The notes beneath the pieces are model-generated. The model made no database searches and was not told the origin of the DNA. It worked only from the letters and a program-made list of their open reading frames with translations. Position numbers and translations under genes: made by a program. Positions 49,841 through 57,894 of a DNA stretch of 64,000 bases are shown one piece after another. How positions within the stretch are numbered: the stretch's first letter is position 1; every line of letters starts with the position of its first letter. Source of the stretch: Lentzea albida. GTDB taxonomy: Bacteria > Actinomycetota > Actinomycetes > Mycobacteriales > Pseudonocardiaceae. The stretch is taken from positions 124,001 to 188,000 of the forward strand of contig NZ_FOFV01000013.1 of NCBI RefSeq assembly GCF_900111005.1, written 5' to 3'.

Positions 49841-50710
49841 ATGGAGCTTCGGCAGCTGGAGTACTTCGTCGCGGTCGCGGAGGAGGGCTCGTTCACGCGC
49901 GCGGCGGAACGGGTGCACGTCGCCCAGCCCGGGATCAGCGCGCAGATCCGGCGGCTGGAGCGGGAACTCGGGCACGACCTGCTGGACCGCTCGGGACGCA
50001 CCGTCACGCTGACCGGCGTGGGCGCGGCGGTGCTGCCGCTGGCGCGGGCGGCACTGGGGTCGGTGGAGTCGGCCCGGCGGACCGTGGAGGAGATGGCCGG
50101 GCTGGTGCGCGGCTCCGTGCGGGTCGGGATGGTCGTGTCGTGCGGGATCATGGACCTCCCCGAACTGCTGTCGGCGTTCCACACGTCGTTCCCCGACGTC
50201 GAGATCACGTTGTCGGAGGCCAACTCCTCCACGTTGATCGAGTCGCTTGTGGACGGTCGGCTGGACTTCGCACTCGTCGGCTACGCGGGTGCGGAGCCCG
50301 AGGGGGTGGCTGTCCGGGTGCTGGCCGACGAACCGCTCGTGGCCGCGGTGTCGGCCTCGGATCCCTGGTACGGCAGGGAATCCGTGCCGCTGGAGGAGTT
50401 GCTGGAGCGCGGGCTGATCTGCCTGCCGCCGGGCACCGGACTGCGCGGGGCGCTGGACGCGGCCTGCGGTGCGCGCCGGCCGCGGATCGCGTTCGAGGCG
50501 TCCGCGCCCCCGATGGTGATCACGCTGGCGCAGCGCGGGCTCGGGCCGGCGGTCCTGGCGCGGTCGATGGTGGGCGACCTGCACGCCGTTCGGATCACCG
50601 ATCCCGTGCCGCACAGCAGGCTCGCGTTCGCGTGGCGCGCGGAAGGTCCGCACAGCCCGGCCGCGCGGACGCTGATCGGGCTCGCGGAGAACCAGGTGAC
50701 AACGGTCTAG
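49841..50710 (+). CDS. LysR-family transcriptional regulator
   Basis: The 289-residue LysR protein begins MELRQLEYFVAVAEEGSFTRAAERVHVAQPGIS, here spanning residues 1-33, and has the RLERELGHDLL helix and a standard effector domain (about 90-289). It is divergent from the shortened FAD oxidase, the usual target arrangement. A decayed 51-base copy of its own 3' end lies about 730 bases downstream at 51390-51440. Confidence 0.92.
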   Translation: MELRQLEYFVAVAEEGSFTRAAERVHVAQPGISAQIRRLERELGHDLLDRSGRTVTLTGVGAAVLPLARAALGSVESARRTVEEMAGLVRGSVRVGMVVSCGIMDLPELLSAFHTSFPDVEITLSEANSSTLIESLVDGRLDFALVGYAGAEPEGVAVRVLADEPLVAAVSASDPWYGRESVPLEELLERGLICLPPGTGLRGALDAACGARRPRIAFEASAPPMVITLAQRGLGPAVLARSMVGDLHAVRITDPVPHSRLAFAWRAEGPHSPAARTLIGLAENQVTTV

Positions 50711-50726
50711 TCCACGCGGCTTCTGG

Positions 50727-51347
50727 TCAGGCGCTGGTCGTCGGGTTCGCGGTGGCGTTGAAGTCGAGCTTCGTGGCGCTGTCCCGCCAGGCGAAGACGA
50801 TCGGGACGAGCAGGATCAGGTAGAGCGCCGCGGGGACGGCGACCCAGCCGCCGAGGTGGTGCGCCGCTTTGACCAGCATGAGGGCCGTGTAGGCGAGGGG
50901 GATGATGCCCGCCCCGCTGTAAGCGATGAGCATCGCGAGGCGGAGGGGTGTGCCCGCGGTGTGGATGTTGGTGGCGTGTTCGGCGGCGGTCGCGCCGATG
51001 CGGGAGGGGTCGAGGGAGTGGCTCTCGCCGTGGTCGGTCGCGGCGAGGAGAGCGCGTTCGAGGGTGAGGATCGACCGGGCTCGGACGGCCGCGAGGTTGA
51101 GCAGTTGCGCGTGGAAAGCGGCGGTGCACAGCAGCGGGAACGGCAGGAGGCTGATCGCCCAGCCGAGGAGATCGAGTTTGTCGTAGAAGGCGATCGTGCC
51201 GATGAGGTAGGTCGTGGTGACGCCGATCGTCGCGAGACTCACGGTCAGGGTGGTGGCCCGGTCGGCCCGGTCTGCTTGGTAGATGGCGGTGAGCACGGGG
51301 AGTCGGTCCGGAATGGCAGCTGCTCCTGGCTGGTCTGTGCGACTCAC
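50727..51347 (-). CDS. Membrane protein, about four helices
   Basis: The 206-residue product has hydrophobic segments at about 30-50, 60-80, 130-150 and 165-185 flanking a cytoplasmic region (SRIGATAAEHATNIHTAGTPL). No family is recognised. GTG 51347 is preferred over upstream starts, because farther in-frame extension to 51842 crosses the leader region and start of the EF-Tu gene. It is convergent with the LysR gene and has the LysR 3' copy just beyond its start. Confidence 0.6.
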   Translation of the reverse strand: MSRTDQPGAAAIPDRLPVLTAIYQADRADRATTLTVSLATIGVTTTYLIGTIAFYDKLDLLGWAISLLPFPLLCTAAFHAQLLNLAAVRARSILTLERALLAATDHGESHSLDPSRIGATAAEHATNIHTAGTPLRLAMLIAYSGAGIIPLAYTALMLVKAAHHLGGWVAVPAALYLILLVPIVFAWRDSATKLDFNATANPTTSA

Positions 51348-51389
51348 TGTCCCAGGTTTGCCGCGCTCCGGGCAGTGGAAAGGTGTTCG

Positions 51390-51440
51390 TCCGCACGGGC
51401 GTTGACCAGACCGGCGGAAAACCAGGTGACAGCGGTCCAG
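51390..51440 (+). pseudogene. Remnant copy of the LysR gene 3' end
   Basis: 51390-51440 matches the last 51 bases of the LysR gene (50660-50710) at 39 of 51 positions; the reading frame keeps AENQVTAV against AENQVTTV. Nothing more of a LysR gene is present. It looks like the tail of a lost paralogue or a local duplication. Confidence 0.55.
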
Positions 51441-51461
51441 CACGCCTGTCACGATCACCGC

Positions 51462-51554
51462 ATGTTCCTGACGGCTGAGCTCAACACGTGCGCGGGTGTG
51501 CCCGCGGACGCGCTCGCCGTCGCCTCGGCAGCGCTGGCCGGCGCCCGACTCTGA
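51462..51554 (+). CDS. Possible 30-residue leader peptide upstream of EF-Tu
   Basis: This short frame ([20 protein letters not shown]...) has GTGACA-N18-CACGAT-N6-ATG in front, compatible with a leaderless promoter. Its stop lies six bases before a hairpin (51560-51588), which precedes the EF-Tu gene at 51646. The arrangement is that of an attenuator leader. No homology is recognised, so it may be chance. Confidence 0.35.
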   Translation: MFLTAELNTCAGVPADALAVASAALAGARL

Positions 51555-51559
51555 CCCTT

Positions 51560-51588
51560 CTCCAGTCCATCCTTCAGGACCACTGGAG
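51560..51588 (+). promoter_or_regulatory. Leader hairpin upstream of EF-Tu gene
   Basis: CTCCAGT (51560-51566) and ACTGGAG (51582-51588) are perfect inverted repeats, with CC/GG able to extend the stem inside. It lies 57 bases before the EF-Tu start and six bases after a small open frame. It could act as an attenuator or as an mRNA stabiliser. Confidence 0.45.
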
Positions 51589-51645
51589 GAGGGTTGTGGC
51601 GGTCCATCGGTTCTGAGCCACCGTTTCGCACCGAGGAACAGGAAG

Positions 51646-52827
51646 ATGAAGCAGGAGTTCGTGCGCGCCAAGCCGCACCTCAACATCGGCACGATGGGCC
51701 ACGTCGACCACGGCAAGACCACGCTCACCGCGGCGATCACCAAGGTTCTGTCCGAAAAGGACCCGACGGGCACGACCTTCACGGCGTTCGACCGGATCGA
51801 CCGGGCGCCGGAGGAGCTGGCCCGCGGCATCACGATCAACATCGCGCACGTCGAGTACGAGACGCCGACGCGGCACTACGCGCACGTCGACATGCCCGGC
51901 CACGCCGACTACGTGAAGAACATGATCACGGGGGCGGCGCAGCTCGACGGCGCGATCCTCGTGGTGTCCGCCGAGGACGGCACGATGCCGCAGACGCGGG
52001 AGCACGTGGTGCTGGCGCACCGGGTGGGCGTACCGCACGTGGTGGTGGCGTTGAACAAGGCCGACGCGGTGAGCGACCCGGAGCTGCTCGACCTGGTGGA
52101 GCTGGAGATCCGCGACCTGCTCTCCCGGTACGGCTTCGACGGCGACGCCACGCCGGTCGTGCGGGTGTCCGGCCTGCGCGCGCTGCAGGGCGACCCGCGG
52201 TGGGTGCAGTCGGTGGTGGACCTGCTCGACGCCGTGGACTCCCACGTCCCGGTGCCGGAGCGGGACGTCACCGGGCCGTTCCTGATGCCGATCGAGAACG
52301 TCCTGACCATCACCGGCCGCGGCACGGTCGTGACCGGTGCGGTGGAGCGGGGTGTGCTCGGCCTCGGCGACCAGGTCGAGGTGCTCGGTCTCGGCTCGGC
52401 GGTGACCTCGGTCGCCACCGGCATCGAGACGTTCGGCAAGCCGATGCAGCAGGCGCAGGCGGGGGACAACGCCGCGATCCTGCTGCGCGGCGTGAAGCGC
52501 GGCGACGTCCGGCGCGGCCAGGTGCTGGCGCTGCCGGGCAGCGTCGCGCCGCACACCCGGTTCCGCGCGTCGGTGTACCTGCTCTCGCACGCCGAGGGCG
52601 GCAGGCACACCGGTATCGCGTCGAACTACCGCCCGCAGTTCCACTTCCGCACCGGCGACGTCGTCGGCGTGGTGGAGCTCGACAGGACGCTGGCGCTGCC
52701 AGGGGACACCGTCGAGGTCGTGGTGGAGCTGGGCAAGGCGGTGGCGATGGACACCGGGCTGGGCTTCGCGATCCGCGAGGGCGGCAAGACCGTGGGTGCC
52801 GGCACGGTCGGCGAGATCCTCGCCTAG
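51646..52827 (+). CDS. tuf: Divergent stand-alone elongation factor Tu (predicted elfamycin-type resistant)
   Basis: The 393-residue EF-Tu has all GTPase motifs ([26 protein letters not shown]). It is alone, not beside rpsL/rpsG/fusA, so it is an extra copy. Aligned to E. coli EF-Tu (mature numbering), several otherwise constant positions differ: Q124 is Arg126 here, L120 is Val122, R230 is Ala232, G275 is Ala277. Replacements at Q124 and L120 (kirromycin/enacyloxin), R230 (pulvomycin) and G275 (GE2270A-type) are known resistance sites; G257, G316, A375, R333 and T334 are conserved. I infer an EF-Tu tolerant of elfamycin-class antibiotics. ATG 51646 follows GAGGAACAGGAAG. Leader peptide and hairpin lie upstream. 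Confidence 0.93.
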   Translation: MKQEFVRAKPHLNIGTMGHVDHGKTTLTAAITKVLSEKDPTGTTFTAFDRIDRAPEELARGITINIAHVEYETPTRHYAHVDMPGHADYVKNMITGAAQLDGAILVVSAEDGTMPQTREHVVLAHRVGVPHVVVALNKADAVSDPELLDLVELEIRDLLSRYGFDGDATPVVRVSGLRALQGDPRWVQSVVDLLDAVDSHVPVPERDVTGPFLMPIENVLTITGRGTVVTGAVERGVLGLGDQVEVLGLGSAVTSVATGIETFGKPMQQAQAGDNAAILLRGVKRGDVRRGQVLALPGSVAPHTRFRASVYLLSHAEGGRHTGIASNYRPQFHFRTGDVVGVVELDRTLALPGDTVEVVVELGKAVAMDTGLGFAIREGGKTVGAGTVGEILA

Positions 52828-52865
52828 GCGGCGGTCGACGGCCCGAGAAGGTGGTCGCGTCGCCT

Positions 52866-52901
52866 GGTGGCGCGGTGGGGCTCGGGTTCCGCCGCGCCAC
52901 C
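52866..52901. terminator. Probable terminator stem between EF-Tu and DUF6766 genes
   Basis: GGTGGCGCGG (52866-52875) and CCGCGCCACC (52892-52901) form a perfect ten-bp stem with a 16-base loop in the gap between two convergent genes. A T run is absent. GGGAC/GTCCC follows as a second weak stem. Confidence 0.5.
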
Positions 52902-52943
52902 ACGGGAAGCACGGTGGGACAACGGGTCCCGCCGCGCTTTCCG

Positions 52944-53609
52944 CTAACCGGACCTGTCGCTCACCGAGTGCGGCGCCCCGACCGGCTTCGACTCGGGCGA
53001 CCCGCGCTCGCGCAGGTAGACGCTGAGGATCGCCATCGACGCGATCGCGAGGAACTCCGACTGCCAGTTCTGCAGCGACCGGTTCCAGAAGTCGGCGCTC
53101 AGGAAGTAGTCGAACAGGCCCATCTTCTCCGCCAGCGGGTCGGAGTTGTTGGCGTACCAGCCCGCGACCCACTGCAGGGACCACGAGAACAGGAACAGCA
53201 CCAGCATCACGAGGCCCAGCGACCTGGAGTAGAACGCCGTGCGCCAGCCACCTGCCCGCGCCCACTTCGGCGAGTCCGGCTTCACGTACGCGCCGACCTG
53301 CTGCTCCTGGTCGGTCTCGCGGCCTGCCTTCTTCGCCGGCTTCGACTCCGTCGAACCGCGCTGGATCAGCCAGACGGTCGCGGTCACGTACAGGAAGAAC
53401 TGCAGGTACTCGGACTGCCAGTTCTCCACGACGTCCACGAGGAAGTCGGCGGAGAACAGGTACGACCCCAGGGACAGCACCGGCTGCCCCAACGCGGCCT
53501 GACGCTCGTTGTAGTCGGCGTGGCCCGCGAAGAACTGGCCGACCAGCGCCGCGAGGAACAGTCCCCCGAAAACGAGCGTCAGGCTGTGCTCGCGCAGGAA
53601 TCTCCTCAT
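52944..53609 (-). CDS. DUF6766 membrane protein with internal repeat
   Basis: The 221-residue membrane protein belongs to DUF6766. It contains an internal duplication: 'YLFSADFLVDVVENWQSEYLQFF' (about 50-72) and 'DYFLSADFWNRSLQNWQSEFLA' (about 165-186), each followed by a hydrophobic helix and 'RGS(T/P)ESKP'. Four hydrophobic segments are evident. Function unknown. It is convergent with the EF-Tu gene. Start ATG 53609 has a poor ribosome site. Confidence 0.8.
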   Translation of the reverse strand: MRRFLREHSLTLVFGGLFLAALVGQFFAGHADYNERQAALGQPVLSLGSYLFSADFLVDVVENWQSEYLQFFLYVTATVWLIQRGSTESKPAKKAGRETDQEQQVGAYVKPDSPKWARAGGWRTAFYSRSLGLVMLVLFLFSWSLQWVAGWYANNSDPLAEKMGLFDYFLSADFWNRSLQNWQSEFLAIASMAILSVYLRERGSPESKPVGAPHSVSDRSG

Positions 53610-53636
53610 AGGAGCGGATGCCCTGCGCCCCTCTCA

Positions 53637-54587
53637 TCAAACATCGATCAGCGGCACGACCTGCTTGGCCCAGAACTCGAAGAAACCCTGCTGGTCAGGC
53701 CCGATCTGCTGCACGTAGACCTCGTCGAACCCGGCGTCGGCGAACTCCTTGATCTTCTCCGCGTACTTCTCGGGGTCGGGGCCGCACGGGACCGCTTCCC
53801 TGATCATGTCCGGCGTGACGAGTTCGGACGCCTGCTCGAAGTGCTTGGGCGTCGGCAGCACCTGGGCCAGTTCGCCGGGCAGGCCGTCGTTGGGCCACAG
53901 GCGGTGCGCGGTCGCCACGGCGTCCTCTTCGGACTCCGCCCAGCAGACCTTCAGGCCGCTCTGCGCCGGGCCGCGGCCGCCCTCGGCGCGGTACTTCTCC
54001 ACCAGGTCGCCGGCGGGACCGACCGACACGTAGCCGTCGCCGCAGCGGGCCGCGAGCTTGACCGCCTTCGGGCCGAACGCCGACACGTAGATCGGCACCG
54101 GGCGTTCGGGCACGGTGTAGATGCGGGCGTTCTCCACGGTGTAGTGCTTGCCGTGGTGCGTGACCTCGTCACCCTGGTGCAGCGTGCGGATGAGGCCGAT
54201 CGCCTCCTCCAGCATCTCCAGGCGCACGTCCGCAGACGGCCAGCGGTCACCCAGCACGTGCTCGTTCAGCGCCTCACCGCTGCCGACGCCGAGGACGAAC
54301 CTGCCCTCGGTCTGCACGGCGGCGGTGGCGGCGGCCTGCGCGATGACGGCCGGGTGGATGCGGACGATCGGGCACGTCACGGCCGTGGTGATGGGCAGCG
54401 TCACGGCCTCCGACAGCGCGCCGATCGTGCCCCAGACGAACGGCGACTGGCCCTGTTCGTCGTTCCACGGGTGGAAGTGGTCGGAGATCCACAGCGCCTC
54501 GAAGCCCTGCTCCTGGGCCATGCGTGCGTTGCGGACCAGCTCGCGCGGCCCGTGTTCTTCCGAGGAAAGGAAATAGCCCAGTTTCAC
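53637..54587 (-). CDS. F420-dependent LLM-class oxidoreductase, TIGR03557 family
   Basis: The 316-residue protein has the F420-dependent luciferase-like TIGR03557 signature: 'LGYFLSSEEHGPRELVRNA', 'ISDHFHPWNDEQGQSPFVW', 'AVTCPIVRIHPAVIAQAAAT', 'GSGEALNEHVLGDRWPS' and 'VYVQQIGPDQQGFFEFW'. These resemble F420-dependent glucose-6-phosphate dehydrogenase. The substrate is unknown. GTG 54587 overlaps the ThDP gene stop (GTGA), so it is the last gene of a coupled five-gene operon. Confidence 0.9.
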   Translation of the reverse strand: MKLGYFLSSEEHGPRELVRNARMAQEQGFEALWISDHFHPWNDEQGQSPFVWGTIGALSEAVTLPITTAVTCPIVRIHPAVIAQAAATAAVQTEGRFVLGVGSGEALNEHVLGDRWPSADVRLEMLEEAIGLIRTLHQGDEVTHHGKHYTVENARIYTVPERPVPIYVSAFGPKAVKLAARCGDGYVSVGPAGDLVEKYRAEGGRGPAQSGLKVCWAESEEDAVATAHRLWPNDGLPGELAQVLPTPKHFEQASELVTPDMIREAVPCGPDPEKYAEKIKEFADAGFDEVYVQQIGPDQQGFFEFWAKQVVPLIDV

Positions 54588-56341
54588 GGCAGCAACTCCT
54601 GGATCTTGGTTTGGACTCCGCGGCGCAACACGCCCCACGCGTCGGGGTCGCCTCGCAGCACCGCCTCGGTCATGTCCTTGATCTGCTCGAACGTCGCGTG
54701 CGGCGGGATCGGCGGCACGTCCGGGTCGCAGCGCACGTCGAGCACGGTCGAGCCGTCGAACGCGAGCGCGGTCTCCCACGCCGTGCCGAGCTGCGCCGGG
54801 TCGTTGATCTCGATGCCCTGCAGGCCGATGGACCGCGCGAAGGCGGCGTACGAGATATCCGGGAGCGACTGCGACTCCTCGAACTTCGGCGCTCCACCCA
54901 TCGCGCGAAGCTCCCACGTGACCTGGTTGAGGTCGTTGTTGTGGAAGACGCAGACCACGCAACGGATGCCGTACCGGCGCAGCGTCAACAACTCCGCCAT
55001 GCCGTTCATCTGCATCGCGCCGTCGCCGACCAGCGCGATCAACGGCCTGCCGGGCTGCGCGAAGGCGGCACCGAGCGCGTACGGGACGGCGCAGCCCATC
55101 GTGGCGAGCGTGCCGGACAGCGACGACCGGACGTTCCCGCGGATCTTCAGCAACCGCGCGTACCAGTTCGTCGCCGAGCCCGAGTCGGCGGTGACGATCG
55201 CGTTGTGCGGCAGTCGTTTCGAGAGCTCCGAGACGATCCGCATCGGGTTGACGGGATCGGCCGGCACCTGCGCCTGCCGTTCGACGACCTCCCACCAGCG
55301 CTCGACGTTCTTCTCGATCGTCTCCCGCCACGAGCGGTCGGTCTTCTCCTCCAGCAACGGGATCAGCGCGCGCAACGTCTCCCGCGCGTCGCCGACGAGG
55401 TTGACCTCGGTCGGGTAGCGCATGCCGATCGAACGGCCGTCGACGTCGACCTGCACCCCGCGCGCCTTGCCGTACTGCGGCAGGTACTGGGAGTACGGGA
55501 AGTTCGAGCCGACGATCAGCAACCGGTCGCAGTCGCGCATCATCTCGTACGACGGCCGGGTGCCGAGCAGCCCGATCGAGCCCGTCACGTACGGCAGGTC
55601 GTCGGGCAGCACGTCCTTGCCGAGCAACGCCTTCGCGACGCCGGCACCGAGCAGGTCGGCGACCGCGCGCACCTCCTCGGCGGCCTCGCGGGCGCCCTGG
55701 CCGATCAGGATCGCGACCTTCTCGCCGCTGTTCAGCACCTCGGCCGCGCGCCGGACGTCGTCCAGGGCGGGCACGACGGACGACGAGGGGCGCGACGGCG
55801 GACTCGACGGGATGTACTTGAACTCGTGCTTGGGTGGCGAGTACTCCTGCTCCTGCACGTCGTTCGGGATGATCAGCACGGCCGGCGCGCGCTCGGCCTG
55901 GGCCGTGCGCATCGCGCGGTCCAGCGCGTTCGGCAACTGCTCGGGCACCGTCACGTCCACCAGGAACGAGGCGACGTCGCGGAACAGCGAGTGGAGGTCG
56001 ACCTCCTGCTGGTAGCTGCCGCCCATCGCGGTGCGGGCGGTCTGGCCGACGATAGCGACGACCGGCACGTGGTCGAGCTTCGCGTCGTACAGGCCGTTGA
56101 GCAGGTGGATCGCGCCCGGCCCCGAGGTCGCTAGGCACACACCGACGTCGCCGCTGAACTTGGCGAAGCCGACCGCGGCGAACGCGGCCATCTCCTCGTG
56201 CCGGGTCTGGACGAACTTCGGGTCGTTGTCCGCCTTGCCGAACGCGGCCACGATCCCGTTGATGCCGTCGCCGGGGTAGGCGAACACCTGCTTCACACCC
56301 CAGTCGCGCAGGCGTTGCACGACGAAGTCCCCGACGGTCAT
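54584..56341 (-). CDS. ThDP-dependent enzyme (pyruvate oxidase/PoxB-like)
   Basis: The 585-residue ThDP enzyme has the catalytic-Glu region 'QTRHEEMAAFAAVGFAKF' near residue 49, the central FAD-like domain, and the ThDP/Mg motif 'GDGAMQMNGMAELLTL ... HNND' near 430-460. The best match is the pyruvate oxidase/quinone-linked pyruvate dehydrogenase branch of the acetolactate-synthase superfamily. It would oxidatively decarboxylate pyruvate or another 2-oxoacid. ATG 56341 overlaps the metallophosphoesterase stop (ATGA). Acceptor and substrate need assay. Confidence 0.9.
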   Translation of the reverse strand: MTVGDFVVQRLRDWGVKQVFAYPGDGINGIVAAFGKADNDPKFVQTRHEEMAAFAAVGFAKFSGDVGVCLATSGPGAIHLLNGLYDAKLDHVPVVAIVGQTARTAMGGSYQQEVDLHSLFRDVASFLVDVTVPEQLPNALDRAMRTAQAERAPAVLIIPNDVQEQEYSPPKHEFKYIPSSPPSRPSSSVVPALDDVRRAAEVLNSGEKVAILIGQGAREAAEEVRAVADLLGAGVAKALLGKDVLPDDLPYVTGSIGLLGTRPSYEMMRDCDRLLIVGSNFPYSQYLPQYGKARGVQVDVDGRSIGMRYPTEVNLVGDARETLRALIPLLEEKTDRSWRETIEKNVERWWEVVERQAQVPADPVNPMRIVSELSKRLPHNAIVTADSGSATNWYARLLKIRGNVRSSLSGTLATMGCAVPYALGAAFAQPGRPLIALVGDGAMQMNGMAELLTLRRYGIRCVVCVFHNNDLNQVTWELRAMGGAPKFEESQSLPDISYAAFARSIGLQGIEINDPAQLGTAWETALAFDGSTVLDVRCDPDVPPIPPHATFEQIKDMTEAVLRGDPDAWGVLRRGVQTKIQELLP

Positions 56342-57060
56342 GAGTTGTTCCCTTCCAGCACGTAGACCGTGTAGGCGGAACGGATGATGGGCTGCGCGAC
56401 GTTGCGGACCCGCACCCCGCCCGGCGTCAGGCCGTGCTCGGTGCCGAAGTGCGCGTGGCCGTGCACGGCGAGATCCGTCCCGGTCGCGTCGATGGCCTCG
56501 CCGAGCAGGTACGAGCCGAGGAACGGGTAGATCTCCGGCGGCTCCCCGCGCAACGTGTCGGGCACCGGCGCGTAGTGCGTCAGCGCGACCTTGATGTCCG
56601 TGTCCAGTTCGGACAGTGCGCCCTTCAGGTTCTCCGCGATGTCGCAGGTGTGCTGGATGAACGCCTTCATCTCGCGCTCACCGAACGCGCTGCCGCACTT
56701 GCCGGCGAACCCGCCGCCGAACCCCTTCACCCCACCGATGCCGATCGAGCAACCGTTGACCCGATGGGTGAACGTCGTGCCTTCCAGCACGTGGATGCCC
56801 TTGTCCTCCAGGGTCTTGGTGACCTCGAGGGGCTTGTCGTCCTGGTGGTCGTGGTTGCCCAGCACGGCGACGACGGGCACCGGGAGGTCCGCGAACTCGT
56901 CCGCGACCACCTCGGCCTCGACGACCGTGCCGTGCCGGGTCAGGTCACCGGCGAGGAGCAGGACGTCGGCGTGCTCGCCGACCTTCTCCAACGCCGGACG
57001 CAGGTGCCCGCGCATGTCCTCGCCGAGGTGGATGTCCCCGACCGCCGCGACTCGGATCAT
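56338..57060 (-). CDS. Calcineurin-like metallophosphoesterase
   Basis: The 240-residue metallophosphoesterase has the five family motifs: GDIHLGED, AGDLTRHG, LGNHDH, the HYAPV segment and HGHAH. It binds two metals and cleaves phospho(di)esters, substrate unknown. Its ATG overlaps the BON-gene stop (ATGA) and its stop overlaps the ThDP gene start, so it is translated as part of the operon. Confidence 0.92.
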   Translation of the reverse strand: MIRVAAVGDIHLGEDMRGHLRPALEKVGEHADVLLLAGDLTRHGTVVEAEVVADEFADLPVPVVAVLGNHDHQDDKPLEVTKTLEDKGIHVLEGTTFTHRVNGCSIGIGGVKGFGGGFAGKCGSAFGEREMKAFIQHTCDIAENLKGALSELDTDIKVALTHYAPVPDTLRGEPPEIYPFLGSYLLGEAIDATGTDLAVHGHAHFGTEHGLTPGGVRVRNVAQPIIRSAYTVYVLEGNNS

Positions 57061-57305
57061 CGCAGGTCCTCCTCACCCTCCGGTTCGCCCGCAGGTGTCA
57101 CGCGCACGTCGTTGAGGATCTTCAGCTCCGGGGCGGCCTCGTGCAGGACCTCCTCCAGGGCGGCACGCCGGTCGGCGCACGCCACGTCGCCGGAGAGCAT
57201 CACGTTGTCGCCGCGCACGGTGACGCGCACGCCGAGCTCGGCGGTCCGCGGGTCCTCGGCCACCGCCCTACGCAGATTTGCCGCCAGGTACTGCTCGGAA
57301 CTCAT
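57057..57305 (-). CDS. Small BON-domain protein
   Basis: The 82-residue protein is a single BON domain (YLAANLRRAVAEDPRTAELGVRVTVRGDNVMLSGDVACADRR pattern over residues 5-46), without a signal peptide, so cytoplasmic. BON units bind lipids or act as adaptors. ATG 57305 has GGGAGGGG upstream and overlaps the end of the nucleotidyltransferase gene by 38 bases. Confidence 0.85.
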   Translation of the reverse strand: MSSEQYLAANLRRAVAEDPRTAELGVRVTVRGDNVMLSGDVACADRRAALEEVLHEAAPELKILNDVRVTPAGEPEGEEDLR

Positions 57306-57858
57306 GGCCCCTCCCGATGATGTCCAGGCGTTCGATGAGCACCAGGAACGCTTCCGCATAAGGAGAGTGCTTGGTCTCCTCGCGCACCTGGTCCCAGTCG
57401 ATCTGTTCGCGCAACGCCCGTGCGAACGGCAGCAGCTCGCTGAAGTCGCAGCGGTGCCCGTCCAGCACGAGCAGCTTGCTGCTCAGGACGAACGTCGCCG
57501 GCATCACCGGCAGCATCACCGAACCGACGGGCATCTCCTCGGCCATCGCGAGGGTCTCGTCGGTCACCGGGCGTTCGTTCGGCCGGAAGAGCAGGTCCAC
57601 CAGCGAGTCGCCGTCGTAGACCTTCAGCAGCCAGTCCTCCGGCGGTTCCGCACCGCGCAGTCCCGCCTCCACGAGCACCCGCACCGCTTCGTTGACGTCC
57701 TCTTCCTTCACCAGGAGGTCGACGTCGTGCTCACTCACGGGCCCGCCTCGCGCGTAACCGGCACAACCACCGGTCAGGGCGAACGGGATCTCCGCTCCAC
57801 GTAAGACCTTGGCGACCTTGGTCAAGGTCATCAGCAGTTCGGCCTGCACGTCGCTCAT
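57268..57858 (-). CDS. Nucleotidyltransferase-fold protein
   Basis: The 196-residue nucleotidyltransferase (AbiEii/DUF-type) has 'PFALTGGCAGYARGG' then 'SEHDVDLLV', in which the G-S/G-G turn and the Asp-x-Asp pair correspond to the active site. It is the first gene of the operon that ends with the F420-type enzyme. Substrates in this family range from tRNA to antibiotics; none is indicated. TAGCCC lies seven bases before the ATG, a near match to the leaderless pattern, so promoter and start are plausible. Confidence 0.85.
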   Translation of the reverse strand: MSDVQAELLMTLTKVAKVLRGAEIPFALTGGCAGYARGGPVSEHDVDLLVKEEDVNEAVRVLVEAGLRGAEPPEDWLLKVYDGDSLVDLLFRPNERPVTDETLAMAEEMPVGSVMLPVMPATFVLSSKLLVLDGHRCDFSELLPFARALREQIDWDQVREETKHSPYAEAFLVLIERLDIIGRGHEFRAVPGGKSA

Positions 57859-57894
57859 GCACTCCGGGCTACCCGCCGACGCGCGGAGTGAACC

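Noticed and set aside
51594-55418. 1274-codon plus frame crossing EF-Tu and the downstream operon
   Set aside because: It is a shifted frame of EF-Tu and antisense to four sound genes.
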